Shown: piece by piece, positions 35,401 to 48,654 of the stretch
How the letters are laid out: each line of letters begins with the position of its first letter
Position numbering within the stretch: the stretch's first letter is position 1
Assembly: GCA_013399015.1 (NCBI GenBank)
Contig: VWZX01002149.1
Span: 7,238,918-7,302,917 of the forward strand
DNA from: Galbula dea
Taxonomy: Eukaryota; Chordata; Aves; Piciformes; Galbulidae
DNA length: 64,000 nt
Reading direction: 5' to 3'
The notes under the pieces: generated by a model
What the model was told of the DNA's origin: nothing
The model's input: only the letters and a program-made list of their open reading frames with translations
Database searches by the model: none
Translations under genes and position numbers: made by a program

Positions 35401-36913
35401 CCCTGAGTGAGGGACCTGCTGATTTTTGCCCTTGTAATTGGAAACATGACATATCCTGCTATGACACGACCATGAAAACAGCTGCCCTCCACAAAAAAAG
35501 CAGATAACCTTGCTAGATACACTGCTGGTGATATGGCACCAGTGAGACTGGAGTGTGGGATCTGCCCAGGCCTCATTAATAAGTTATACAAGCAAATAAC
35601 TTGTACACAGGAAAAAAACACACCTTATCCCTTTACAAAATGGGATGTGTGATATATATGTGTCTGCAAAAGGTATATGTTATGCTATAGTCATGTTTCC
35701 AACAGTCTCCTAGGTTATGACTTTGCTTGTCGTTAGTTGGGTGTATGTTTTCAAAAGCATTTGTAAAGGCCTGAAAATGTCTGTTTAAAGAGAAATGCTG
35801 GCTAATTCAGAAAAATGTGAGAGAAAACCTCACAGCTACCTTTCATTGATGTGCACAGGAAATATGAACAGGTGTTTTACAGAGATACCAATCCTACTTC
35901 TGTTTGTTATAAAGTAGACTCATAATTTTTGGTTTAATTATTGGTTTAACAAGACATACACTGTTAAAGTCATAGTCTTCTTAAATGCTTTGAAACCTAG
36001 CACTGGGCATCTTCCTAGCTCATACATCAACTATGCCTTTTCGCTTCATTCATATATGGCCTGAACACATAAAAACACAACAGAGAAAAAGAACTTTCTA
36101 AAAGAGCAAAATCTTCTGTCAAACTGAAACAAGTTCTCTCCTCCCTGGTACCATTAACACTTTCTAATTGATGGAAATGTTATTCAGTTCATTTTCCTAA
36201 AATTCATTGGATTTGAGAGAAATCAAAAATGGTTGTTCACTTCATACTTTCAAGGGAAAATGTTTATGACAACATGATTATGGAGAAAAATGCAAACCCA
36301 GTATAACAATAAAAATAGACATTTTCAACATTATTGATCTGACTGATTTTTTTCTAATTTATTTTCTGAAAGGCTCAAGTTAAAACAGCTGTTTCTGTTC
36401 AGTAACTCAGTAAATTCTTGATGTTGCTCAGAGCAATGTGAGTTTGAACTCACTGAATTGGAATTTCAAGACACGTTCCCCAAGTCCATTCAGAGAATAA
36501 GCATGTCTGAGTAGGGATGTGCTTAGTCAGCCAAGCGCATATATATTCAGTGTGCATTTGTCTGGCAGAAGTTACTCAGCAATTTTCAGAAACCTGACCA
36601 CAACATGTTATCACCAGCAGAGATTTTCCTTCACTGAACATGCAAATGCAACTTTTTCTGAGAAAATGTGGTTTTGTTGCTTTCAGACGCCATTTGAGGA
36701 CAGATTGCTCATATGCTGAAAATATGACCAAATATTGATGTTCATGTTATTTGGATAACAATCCCATAACATATTGCATCTATCAAACAATTACCTTGTC
36801 ACTAGTTCTTTGCAGTCTAGAAATATGTATATGCTCAAGCAGCTTTGTTGATGCATGTCATTCCCCACACCAATAACTTGCAGCTGGCAAACTAACAACC
36901 TAATTTGTACCTT

Positions 36914-37185
36914 ACAGAATCACAGAATCATTACAGTTGGAAAGGACCCTCAAGATCATCTAGTCCAACCGATAGACCTACACTACTCTTATCCCTAAAT
37001 CATCCCCTGAAGAAACACATCTATCCTCTTCTTAAAAACCTCCAGGGATGGNGGTGTGGCCTCACCAGTGCCGAGTCGGTCACACTATTCCTGATACAAG
37101 CCAGGAGGCCATTGGCCTTCTTAGCCACCTGGGCACACTGCTGGCTCATGTTCAGCCGGCTGTCAATCAGGACCCCCTAGGTCCT
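36914..37185 (-). mobile_element. CR1 LINE fragment with internal deletion at a gap
   Basis: Minus-strand CR1. From the low-coordinate side it shows the tail (AGAATCACAGAATC), the 3' UTR block (GGAAAGGACCCTCAAGATCA) and ORF2 C-terminal sequence up to CTCCAGGGATGG. At 37052 a single N interrupts. The sequence then resumes in a more 5' part of ORF2, which encodes LIDSRLNMSQQCAQVAKKAN and continues to ALVRPH. Roughly the segment between ALVRPH and the final ORF2 block is missing. The deletion may be real or an assembly collapse. Confidence 0.92.
37052..37052. other. single-N assembly gap inside CR1
   Basis: The lone N sits exactly at the junction between two non-adjacent parts of CR1, so sequence may be missing here. 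Confidence 0.95.
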
Positions 37186-39633
37186 TCTCTGCTTGTTGCC
37201 TTGTTGGGTAACAAGATGTTCTGACAATTCCTTGTGCAGCGGAAATCATACTTCTGAAAGTATTTTTCTAATGATTCTCTGGGCTTCCAGTAGATTTTTA
37301 TTGCACAATAAAGCAGGTATTTCACCCCTTAACCTCTAAGGTTGAAAGTATTCCAAATGTTGTTATTGAGTTCAGCTGAAACGGGAATGAACTTCAGTTT
37401 GGCAAGTAACTAACTGCTTAGGTAAGTCTCCAGGCCCATAGCTGGCTGAAACCATATGTATGTATAGGTGAAGTCCTGTCTTTTCTTTGGCCCTGGTATT
37501 TCTAAACTTCACAGATTATTATAATAATCAAAAAGGACTTGGGGAAAAGGCTTACATGTTTTCAAATAAAATAGTTTAGTTTTTTCTTTAGCTTCTAAGG
37601 AAATTGAGAAAAAAACACACCCTCTTTTTGCCCTCTTTTTCTGGCACATAGTTGATCCAACCATTTTGTGTTTATTTGATTATTGTTTTTCCCATGCATA
37701 TCTGCATTCCTAGCACAGTCTAGAATCAGAAATCTCACAAGATTTCTTTAAAGGACAGATGAAAATATATTGAATATGAATTAAATGAGAATTATCCACT
37801 GAAGAGCTAAATTGCTCACTTAAAACCAGTCAAAATCATTAACTAAACTGTTACCTGTCCAAATGGAACCCCCAAAGCTGTGTCATGCCAGGCAGCAAAC
37901 ATTCTTCAAGGTTTTATACCACCCTGAGCACTGCAGTTGAGCCATGGTGGCACCTTGGCAGCACCACAGGTACAGTGATGTTGCTTCCATTCATAAACAC
38001 CTTGGTTCCAACCCAAAGTGCTTAACCACATGCTTATAGCTAAGCACACTTGTAGACCTTGTGAAGCCAAAGCCATTACTGGAGAAATATTCTACTGTAA
38101 GATTCATCCTGTGCATCTCTATATTCGTCCCTTTACTTTCTCTAACCTGAAGGTCTAGACACCGTATTCTTCCTGACATAGAAGAGCTAATTTTTTACTA
38201 TAGTCATACATAAAATCTTCATCTTTAGCACCACAATGGAGTAATTAAATGGGTGAGCAAGAGAAATCCATTGATTGCATTAAACTTATTTAAAATGACA
38301 ACCATTTGGAACAAGGATTCTACTCCTCAGTATTCTGTGAAGCAGCCAATGTTAACTTGTCATTCCTAGTAGTAACAATAACAGCCAAAATATTAGGAAC
38401 CATGTGATGTAATTTGCTATATTATAATGGGTTTGGATAGCAACTGTAAAGTTGACATTTTTTACAGCTTTTCAGGATTTACAAAGAAAAAACCCACAAT
38501 TTTACTGCGTTCATTACCAAACCAAGATCACAATTTTTCTAGTGACCTGCCCAAATTTTGATGCCAGAAAGAATGACACTCTCTTAAGTCTGCTATCTTA
38601 TTTTTTACAAGAGTGTAACGCAACACAGGCATGAGGCTCTGTCAACCCTAACAACAGTAGTGCTTTCCAACATTGCAGTGATCTCAGTAGATTGAATTGA
38701 GATATGTTTTCAAATGCAAGCAGTTAGAAACAGAGCCATCCCTGTCTAGTAGCTTGTTGGATCATGCTGGGAGATAATGGATTGACATTATTCCCGATCT
38801 TGGCCAAATGCTATTGGTACAGTGTTCAAGGTCATTCACAGCTTACCTCTGTATGTGATGGGTGATGTACAGCAGTGCTCAACTGCACTGATGGGTTCAT
38901 CGTTCTCAAAGGCAGTGACCAATGTTGAGCAGCTGGCTGAAAAGCTGTTTGATCTTACCACTGCTTTGCAGACAACACCGCACTGCTCAGGGAAAAAAGA
39001 AAAATAGTTTTTATTAAAAAGGCCACTATCGAAAACATTTTTCAGGAAATGTGCTACAGCCTAGCTTGATACTCATATCTTCTGCTGTTCCCCAAAGGCA
39101 GTACATGAAAGGTATTTCCAGTCTTTCATGTTACTGACTTAATGTCTCATGAAGTCCAAATTTGTAACCTGCTGTCTTAAGTCATTAGGCATGGCTTGAT
39201 TTGTCTCTTGATGAGAGCTGCAACCAACTGTTCACTGTTGTAATGCAGTTTTTTTCAGTATTCTTTCCCTCCCCTGAACAAATAATAATTTTAAAAAACC
39301 CAACCCAGCAGGCTGAAAGTTGAAATTCACTTATCAGATGAGGCTGCTGTATCTTGCAACATCTTATTTCCACATCAGTACATCACACCCTGCTCTAGAC
39401 CACCAAAATTATTAGTTACAGAGTAGCCTCCACCAAATTAAAAAAAAATCCAAATTCAGAAGCCAAATTCAAAGGTTACTGGTTACTGAACAACAACTGA
39501 AAAACTACTAGGGTTCAAAAAAGCTGATCAGCCCTAACACTTACCCTTCACAAAAGCTGGAGTTCACTGGCTGCAACTTGGTTCTGCATTCACTGATATG
39601 AGAACAATGTCCATACACTGTGATCTTGAGAGA

Positions 39634-39656
39634 TATTTATTTATTTATTTATTTTT
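39634..39656 (+). repeat. (TTTA)n microsatellite
   Basis: About five TTTA units. Confidence 0.85.
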
Positions 39657-39913
39657 AATTATGTCTGCTTTGCAGAGGCATGCCACAATTTAGAAAATTC
39701 ATCTGTGTTATCTTTGCCAGCTGCTGTATTGTTCATAAGACAGTTACTTGGTATTTTAACCTCTGACCATCTTCAAAATCAACTGAAGACAATTTATAAG
39801 GACATTAAAATATACATACACTGTAAAACACCAGTCCAGCTATGTTTTGATCCCCAGAAGTGGTATACAAATATTGGTTATGCCCCCACTCCAGTAATAT
39901 CATATACATATAT

Positions 39914-39920
<7 letters not shown>

Positions 39921-39945
<25 letters not shown>
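39921..39945 (+). repeat. (CA)n microsatellite
   Basis: About twelve CA units, preceded by an impure TA/CA stretch from about 39901. Confidence 0.92.
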
Positions 39946-42169
39946 TGTATGTCTTTAAAATAAAATGAACTCCTATAATCTCTGATCACATTTATAATAG
40001 CCTTCTGCAGTAGAGAAAAAAGGCACATATGCCAAACTGATTCCTAATTTGAAAACTAGGGATCCCACCCTGACAGAAAGCGACCTGTGGGGCTCCTCAG
40101 CAAATAAAAGTTTACTCCTTGAGTAGTAAAATTAGCAGAACTTGATTTTCTATTTATTTTTGCCCTTTGTGCCCTTATCTCCTTCTAGTGCAATAAGCCT
40201 GGCCATCTGCTCTTCCCCTCCACCAGCTCAAGTTGCAGATACCTGCAGTGGTTAGTCTGGAGCTAAAGACATGGGTTGGCCCAGCAGCTCCTGTCAAACC
40301 CACAAGGTTAACTAATGGTTTCTGACAGTGCTTTTGTCAGTGTGGGCACCAAGATGAATCTTTTCCTTCTATCCAGCTCCTAGAGCTCATAAAACTCATA
40401 GGCAATTAAGGTGATTAAATCCCTTCCCAAATGCAGTTAAAACTGCTGAGCCATTTCCAAGATTATGAAGGGGAGACTGGCCAGCAGACTGGGAGGTGGA
40501 TCCCACAGGCCTAGCCTGCTAGGTTAAAAGAAGCCCATTCCTCTCATTCAGCACAAATATCCAAATCCTCACAATCAGAAGTACATCAGCCTTCAACTCT
40601 GTAGTGCTAACTGACACACAAACTTTTGTCCTGAAAACAACTCCTTCCAAGAGATTGTGAAGTGTTAGCAACCTTTGTCCAGGAAGACATCAGTGGAAGA
40701 ATGGCTGTAGCTGACCCTTATCTTCCCTGGCCCTACTGATTGCAATGTGCACCTAAGCACAGGAGGGTTAGCTGCTGCACACCCCACCCAGCCTACGATG
40801 TGCCAATCTAGGCTAAAGAATCATATTACTGTTTCTTCACTGCTGCACCACAGACACATCATAGTGATATCAACATTCCTGAAGTAGAGGAACCCATTCT
40901 AGCTAAAATAAAGGGCTATGCTATCATATGGCACCACTCTATTTAGGCCACAAAGAAGAGTTACAGCCTAATTTTTCAGTTTCACTACACTCAGATCTGT
41001 TGTACCTGGTAAGTTACAGGGATACAGATTCTTAAATACTCTTACCCTGCTCTGTTGGTGATATTGCTGAATTTCTTTTATAGCTAAAAACAGCCTGGCT
41101 TCATTTGTTTCCACCCACCATTAAAAGGATGCATTTCTATGCTCACAAGTTCCACTGTAAAATGTGAGGAGGGTAATGATGTTACTCTGTCATTTGCTCC
41201 CTTATCATTGTCAAAGTGACAACTGCATTTTATGCATCAGATTCCACAAATAATAGTGAAAATTTGGCTTTCAGGTAAACTTCCTACCAAGAAAAAAGGC
41301 TTAATGAAGCAAGGACTCTCACCACAAATATTTTAGGTGTACCTTGCTGCTCAAGACACTAGAGAGAACTCAGTCTGACAGACTATTGGAAAAGAAGTTT
41401 CAAAGCAAGACAATCAAAGAAGTCTCTAAATGTTAAAACCAAATTATTATCCCTTGTGCAGAGTAAGAGTATCAGAGGCCTAAAGTAAATATTTGAGTCA
41501 TCTGATCCATACCCTGTAGACACAACTCATTAAGTATCTGCTAATTACAGCTTTGAAAGATGCCATGGAGTGACAAAAGGCAGCTCTAGAAGTATTTAGT
41601 TAGTTTTAGAACTGAGGAGCCTGGCAAACCCTTGGGTTCTCTCCTACAGTCAACAGCTTCCACAAAGAGCCTCTCCATTAATTACAACCACATCTTGTCC
41701 TTTTTTATATAAGGGAAACACTACAATCCTTATAAAAACTCTAAACCAGTCATTGTCATTTAGGGATACTATTAATCAAAATGTTCCTGTGTATTTTCCC
41801 TTCACAGCTCTCTTGTCCAGATTTCAGCTTAGCAGCTCAATGGTTTTTAACTGAAAGCAGAATGCCCATGTGCAGCCATTGCAGAAGGCTCAAGATTTTG
41901 ATTTCAGTGCGGGAAATTCTTAGCTGTGATCCCTCTTGCAAAGGGGAGACTCTGAAGCATGTGCCAGCATTACCAGCACCATAATGATCAATCTGACTAA
42001 AAGGACTGAAAACAGCTACTTCAATCTGAAAGTAACTTTGACTTTATTGCTTCTTTCCTTCTCCACTCCTGGAAAAATCAGTGCAAAAATCAGGAAAGAA
42101 GCTGAATTCCTTTTGCACCATACCAAACAGGTTATGTCTGTGATCCAGATGTGACATAAAATAACAACC

Positions 42170-42355
42170 TGGAATACTTAGACAAGATTAAGAAAAACTT
42201 TCTAACATTAAGAGTAAGCAGCTGCCTAATGAATTGGAGACATTTAAGGATAGTTTAGACAAGCATTTATTAGGAACATTAGCGTAAATATTCTGCTTTG
42301 TGGTAGGAGGATTGATTAAATGATATCCTAAGGTCCTTCCTGGTTGCCTGACTCT
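42170..42355 (+). mobile_element. ancient CR1/L3-like LINE 3' fragment
   Basis: Diverged similarity runs in the expected order for the end of a CR1-clade element: AAAACTTTCTAACATTAAGA, AATTGGAGACATTTAAGGA, TTAGACAAGCATTTATTAGG, GGAGGATTGATTAAATGATA and AAGGTCCTTCCTGG. There is no intact coding potential. It is far older than the CR1 copies at 10, 18 and 37 kb. Its family is uncertain between old CR1 and L3. Confidence 0.65.
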
Positions 42356-42495
42356 ACAACTCAGGAGTCTCCCCTCCCAAGTTACTCACTGACCATTTTA
42401 ATAGCTTTCTGTATAATTTTTAAGCTCCTTCACAGTTCTCCTGGAAACTCAGCACAGATATACTTACAACCCTAGAGGAAGACTGAGATCTCAGT

Positions 42496-42562
42496 AATAA
42501 AAAGGAAAAAAAAAAAAAAAAAAACACACCAAAAAACCCCAAAACCACCACAAAAACCAAAC
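42496..42562 (+). repeat. poly-A plus A/C-rich low-complexity tract
   Basis: A run of about 19 A is followed by CACACCAAAAAACCCCAAAA-type sequence. No retroposon body was recognised beside it. On the minus strand it is G/T-rich with short G-tracts. Confidence 0.85.
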
Positions 42563-44725
42563 AGGGATTGTTATCTCATTGAGATGTAAAAAATTAGGCA
42601 GAAGATTCACAGGATAAAATAAGATAGCAGAAAAATAATAGGATAAATTAGGAGTTACAACAGTAATATAAATCCTGTTTGCAGGATGTCAGAAACCTGT
42701 TATTTTTCATTTCTCCATAAAGCATACGTCTACTGGCTAGAGAAGTAAGACTAGTTCTGCCAGTTTGAGTCATAGCTGATTTAGGCAAGTTGAAAAGTTG
42801 CCCTCTGTTTGGGTCCATGTTAGACACCTTCACTCTACACCAGCAAATTTAGTGCTGCAGTAGATTAGCTTTGAAGCACCAGTAAGGTGGAACATTTTCA
42901 AGGTACCCAGAAAACAGTTAAGTGTTTGCAGAATAACTTTGGAGAGACTTATCTTACCCTCCCTCTCTCCCCTTCCCTCCCCCTGAAAAGTAAAATAGGA
43001 ACCGCTCAGAACAGATTCACTGCTTAAGGTTCCCAGTTTGTTACAGAAGTCTTCTGAACCTTGACTTCAAGTAGACGATAACCCGCTCACCAGTTATCAT
43101 AGAAACACTGAAAAGAGACCCAAAATGGACCTTATTTAGTCACTTGCCCTGCTCAAAAGACCTAGCACACAGAAAGAGAATGGCTGAATAAGACAAGCCA
43201 GCAATAGTATGGTTCTTCATGTGGTTTTATGGGGCAGTTAACTTTTATCACCTGGTAATTACTGAGTAAGACTTCAGACAAACTGACTCTACAGCCCACG
43301 TGACAACAGACTTGTGCGGGCAGTCAGCTCACAAAAACCATGCTGCAAGACTGATGGTTCAGAGGGGAATGTCAGTCCATTAGGGTAGCCAAGCACAAGA
43401 ACATAGATAAGCCATACTTCGCTATTACATTAAAGAATACAAATACCAACCCTCAAGTTACAAAAAACAAAACCGAACTTGCAAAAAAGAAGCCAAACAA
43501 TTGGAAGAAGTTACCAGGTATAGGCTGCAATGAGAAAAAGTACAGAAATACCTTAAGACTAAAAAAGGTTGGAGAGCAGGTGAGCAGAGTGGGATCAGAA
43601 AATGGGTCTGCGAACAAAAATGCAAAGAGCTTGGAGACAGGGCTTCAGAACAGATGCTTGCTTATAATAACTCCACTGAAGCTAGTACAACAAGGAGGAG
43701 CAAAGAATAGGGAAGAGACGGCCTTAGAAGAGGGGAAAAAAGAAATATTGAACAGGCACATTTTTCAAAGCAGATGCAGTATAATCCAGGACTACAACAG
43801 CTGCTGCTTTAAAGTTTTGAGTATTACTACCATGGAAGTTGCTTGATATTTTTCCTTCTTTAGTGTTCACTTCTATGGTACTATTTCTTCATGTAGCCAC
43901 AGAATATATGTGAGCAGAACACATTAATATTATAAGATCAGTACTAGCGTTTCTCTCTGTAAAGGCTGTGAATACTTCTGAAACAAATGCTTTGATGAAC
44001 CTCAGACTGCTTTCTGTAAACTAATGCCAGAACTAGTTTTGATCCTGTATACCTGTTTTAAACTTTATTTAAAGTTTAAAAGATATCAAACAATCTGAAA
44101 CCATATGACAAACAGATGCCAAAGTCATACAATTCCCAATCTCTTCTGTTCATTTTTTGCAATAAAATGCAAAATCTATGTTTGATTTACTATGCACTCA
44201 AACATTAGGAGAATCCAGGAACATGTGGGATCAGTTTAGGTCAGGATCAAAACCCCATAATTTAGCTCACAGCAGCTTCCAAACGAAGCTCATATTTTTT
44301 CAGACTATATTTATAGTGCAGTTACTATGTGCCAGTACATCATGAAATGTCCCAAGAACTAAAACAAACCTATTCTTTATTGGGAGAGGGGTTTACCCCT
44401 TAATTAGAAATACCTTTTCTACTGTAATTCTGCATGAATTGGCAACACTCACAGTATCCGGCCTCTTCTGATCCCCAGATCTGATGGCTACTAAGCTGTC
44501 TACAGACTCTTCTTGTTGTTGGTAAGCAATCAGTCTCCTGTTCTCAATTTCTAACATCCATCTTAGCCTGGCTATGACCACTGCTCTCCCCAACCAGTTT
44601 GAAGTGGGAAGTAGGTCTGGCAAAAAGGCAGAAGAGACTTGTGCTGAAAGTGAGTGTCTGGGTCCCCCAGGAGTGTACCAGCCTTGGGTAGGCTGTTGAG
44701 AAGAGGGAGGGATAAGCTGCCAAAG

Positions 44726-44792
44726 CAGAGAAACAAAACAAAACAAAGACAACAACAAAAATAAAACAACCCACAAACACAAACCCAAAAGC
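44726..44792 (+). repeat. A/C-rich low-complexity tract
   Basis: Irregular repeats of AAAC and AACAAC leading into CCCACAAACACAAACCC. Confidence 0.8.
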
Positions 44793-46449
44793 TAAACAAA
44801 GAAGCCTTGAACTTCATGCCGTTGTCCAACCTGCTGTCCACAGTGCAGCGTGGGGAGTGAGAGGACTGACTGATTTCCACCACTACACTTGTGATATACA
44901 GCTGTCTCTCGTGGGCTGCTCCATCTGTATGATACAGATAATGATGCAATTTTCAAACATTCTGGTTTCTATACTGTGTGCTCAGTCATGTGGCATTGTT
45001 TGAAAGTCTGATTGCTTCCGATCCTGCTGCATTAAAGCAGCAAACTGAGAAGAGTGTTGTGCAGGAGACAAATTGGACATGCATTAGTTATCTTAAGTTA
45101 TACTTACCAGAGGAATGGTGCTTTTTGATGAATGTTCAGAGCCAAAAACTTATCCTTATCAGACAGAAGTTGCTATCTGTAGGGAAAGGCATGGTGAGAG
45201 TAACGCTGACTGGAACAGCAGCCAGCTGACTCTGTATCTCTCTCAAACAACACTGGGACATGCTGAGCTCAGGAAGCAGTGGAAGAATGAGCAAAACCGC
45301 GTCACAGACTTAATCAAGAGACACTTCTGCTTTGCAGTCTACAGCTGTTGCAACATTCACAAACTTATTTGAAACAAAACACAACCTGAAAATAAGCTAT
45401 TGGAAGATTTTTTTTTTTCCCCTTCACCACTTGAATGTATGCCGAATATATACTCTGTGTATTAAATGGTCCCCTAAAAAGAAAATGAGAGACAGGAAAT
45501 GTACCCTGGGATTTACATAGCCAGTGCACATTCAATGGCAGGAAACTTTGCCAGATTGTTATATGCATTCATGACATGGTCTTTTTAGACATCTGACTGG
45601 AAAGCAGTGCAATATCCATTGGGGTGTACTGAACAGCAGCCAACATGGCAAGCATCTTGGGTGCTTCCACAACAGTTACAAGCTTTATCAAACTTTAACT
45701 AGTGATATCAAAATATTTGTAGGCTGTAGTCATGAAATGGACAACAAACATACAAGTTCGCTATGTCATACCAACAGATGTTTGGACGTTGAGGTTAAGT
45801 AGTCATCTGCTTCCTAATTGTGTTAAAGACTACCAAAAAAATACCTTTTCCTGTCCATGCTTTTTAAGTGTGTAAACTTGCACACAAATTACAGCTTTGC
45901 AGGACTTATCATCTCTCTGGTATTCTTCACAACATAATGGCTTCAGCGTAGTCCTACCAGGTAAAACACATTTTCAAGCACTGAAAACTGAGCCTTCAAT
46001 CAACATAGACTTCTTGACAGGAGGAAAAAAAGCTTTGACACACAGGTAAGATTTTGACTGAAAAGAAGTTCAGACTTCTGTGACACAGACAGCAAAGAGC
46101 CTGCAAACTTTTTGCTTCCCAGAAACAAACAGAAATAAGGACTAAATTTTTACCTCTGCTTTCAAGTTTTGACTTCAGATTCAGTAAAAACAGTTACAAT
46201 TTAAATTACTGATTGAAGACACACAAACCTGAACTCAAACACAACCCATTTGCCTTAAACTGATTAAAAGAAGGAGTCGTACAACTCTCCTGATAGCCCA
46301 CTAGAGTCTTAGTGATATTCATGACATCAGCAGGTACTTTTGTGAATGCAGCTTTTCAACCTTAGCATTGAGAAAACTGGTAAATTAAATATGCTAAATC
46401 TGTCAGTGATCCTATAGTACATTTTTTTCTTCTTTTTCTTAAAATAGCC

Positions 46450-46490
46450 AGAAAATAAACAAAACAAAACAAAAAAACCCCAAACAAATC
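46450..46490 (+). repeat. A/C-rich low-complexity tract
   Basis: AAACAAAACAAAACAAAAAA is followed by ACCCCAAAC, the same composition as the tracts at 42.5 and 44.7 kb. Confidence 0.8.
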
Positions 46491-48083
46491 CTCAACCATT
46501 TCACTACTTAGCTATAATTTATTAAATCATAGATATGCATTAACAGTATCATGCTGCTGGGGAAAAAAAATGGAGAAGCATTCTGGGAAAAATAAACAGA
46601 AGAATCATCTGTAAAACACATGATGTAACACTTGCATTCGCCTTGGCAGTGGGAAACAGGCAGCTCAGCTATGGGCATCATCATCCTCCCAGAAGGATGT
46701 GGACAGAACAGAGAAAAACGTGGCGAACAGGAACAAGAATTATGAGGGGTTTGGGGAAGGAGGCTTATTAGAAAAGGCTGAAGGATTAGGGCTGCTTGCT
46801 TCACAGAGCAGAGCAGCTGTTCTCTTTGTGGCAGTCTTCAGACATATGAAGAGCTGTTAGGAAGAAGAGAAATAGTTTCTTCCACATACCCCCAAGTGCC
46901 TTAGACAGCAGTAAGCTCACTGGAAAACATAAAGTGCCAGAGAGAAGACTAAGGCAAACATCCCTGCTGTGACTTTTAGTATACCAGGAATTATAAGTTT
47001 GCGCAATACAATTTGACTATATTCTGAAAAATTCATCACAATCTTGCTAGCCGATGAATTCCTTATACACGTGTACACATTTGCTCTGAATTTGTCTTCT
47101 CCTATTGCCAAAATAACAGAGCACTCAGCCTTTCCTTCTGGTGTCCAACTGGTCCTTCATTTCAAGCTGCTCCACTTTGATCTTTCTCCTTTCTGTTTAC
47201 TGTTAATAGCTCATTAGCAGTTTGCCTGTCTTTTCCCTGGAGCCCGCTCCTCAGGCTTATGGGAAATGTGCTGGGTTCCCTTTGCTGGCTCAGAAAAACA
47301 CTGCACTGCACTAGGAGCTGCTAAAGAAACAGGAGTGATCCAGTAGTTTCCAGAGACAGACCAGTTTCACAAAAGATGTGCTGCAAATTAAACAATTCAG
47401 TCAAAATCATTTCTGACTGACAAGTTATCACTGACAGATCACTTGCTCTAGAAAAAAACACAGAAAATACATGGAATATGACTGTAAAGTATCTAGACCT
47501 TATTTAAATGCAAAGAAGCAAAACACAAATGTCAATACATCCGTCTCTATTTGTACAGACGTGCACATTTAGTGTCTCCCTGCTCATTACCACAGCAGAG
47601 TCTAAATCTAGAGGGGATTCACCTTTTTATCTGTTGTAAGCTAAAGAAATTGCTGCCTTTCAATCATGCTTTTCTCTGACTGTTGTGGGATTTTTCCTCA
47701 ACATAAATTAAGAATTTCTCAATATGAATTCCTCCTCCCCACAAACACCAATACGCAAGTGTTTCAGGAATTATCTTTCAAACAGCTATTGGTAGCAAGT
47801 GAAAGGATTTTCTTCAGGTGTGAAAGCACAGCAGTACTACTTAAAAAAAAAATATTTCTTTATTTTATTAAGCAACAATTTTCCTCTACAGAGTTAAAAT
47901 GTTTCGAAGCACCACTACTCACTTTAGGCAGCACTGTTCCCATTTGAAATTTTGGGAAAACAGAAAAATGGAAAGGGTAAGAAAAGAAAAATGTTTTTCA
48001 AAATTACATGTTGATAAATCCAAAAATGGAAACATTTTTCAAACAAATTTTCTACATGCACGTATTCAAGTTTTCCAGCAACT

Positions 48084-48260
48084 CTGTTAGTGGCGTAATG
48101 TTAACTTTGTGGGAAAGCAGCTCTGCACTGTGTTCTCTGGATGAGAAGCTAAGAGCTTTCCTGGAGTCTATTCATAATCATGCATTTGCATTTGATAAAT
48201 TGCTTCATTGTTATAGCAATTCCCCTTTAACACGATGATTAATTATTCTTGTTTTACACA
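48084..48260. promoter_or_regulatory. possible enhancer with octamer and SOX-like motifs
   Basis: An octamer motif ATTTGCAT (48184-48191) and a SOX-like CATTGTT (48206-48212) lie 14 bp apart in unique, repeat-free sequence, with TTAATTA nearby. Close octamer and SOX sites are typical of some developmental enhancers. Single-sequence motif matches are common by chance, so confidence is low. Confidence 0.25.
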
Positions 48261-48554
48261 ACAAAATATATTTGTTTTAAAATGCTAATCTTCTAGCATT
48301 TTATATAAGACTGGTACTAATTTTTATAGCATTATTTTAATAGCTTTTAAACAAAACAAAGTATTTAATGATCTAGACCATTGAAAGCTAAAAGAAAATT
48401 AGTTATCCATACAAAGAAGGTTGTTGTATCCATCACAACAGATAAAAAATTGTCTGTTTTCAATTTATATACCAAATATTTGTCAATTTCCAAACTGCAT
48501 TCACACTTTCTTGAAAGAAAGACACAAGTTCTTCTAATTTATGCTGTTATTTTT

Positions 48555-48584
48555 TAAATTTTTTTTTTTTTTTTTTTTTTTTTN
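48555..48584 (+). repeat. poly-T run ending at a single-N gap
   Basis: About 24 consecutive T at 48560-48583, preceded by a TTTTTAAAT stretch, are followed by one N at 48584. The homopolymer probably caused the assembly break, and bases may be missing. Confidence 0.95.
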
Positions 48585-48654
48585 GAGTGAGCAAGACCAC
48601 ACTCTGAGCAACCTGGATCATAAAAACACATATTCCAACCCACCTAACATCAAG

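Larger units (their letters stand above)
27446..36913. other. non-coding stretch with hairpins and a pyrimidine tract
   Basis: No gene was identified. The interval holds a perfect short hairpin at 28.92 kb, a pyrimidine tract at 31.6 kb and an imperfect hairpin with a TATA-like loop at 32.3 kb. Open frames on both strands at 34.09-34.33 kb overlap each other and are not convincing. Confidence 0.45.
37186..42169. other. non-coding stretch with microsatellites
   Basis: No gene was recognised. Simple repeats occur at 39.64 kb and 39.92 kb. A region at about 41.47-41.7 kb faintly recalls a very old LINE but is not called. Confidence 0.45.
42563..48083. other. non-coding stretch with A/C-rich tracts
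   Basis: No gene was recognised. The minus-strand frames at 44.39-44.95 kb overlap one another and span an A/C-rich tract, so they look like composition artefacts. Confidence 0.45.

Noticed and set aside
35100..35640. Possible degenerate LTR on the minus strand
   Set aside because: The texture differs from its flanks, but no TG/CA termini, target duplication or paired LTR could be shown.
41470..41720. Ancient LINE fragment
   Set aside because: One block (GAGTCATCTGATCCATACCC) recalls an old CR1 3' end, but no ordered series of further matches was seen.
44393..44949. Overlapping minus-strand ORFs of up to 131 codons
   Set aside because: They span an A/C-rich low-complexity tract, overlap in different frames and lack splice support or any recognisable domain.
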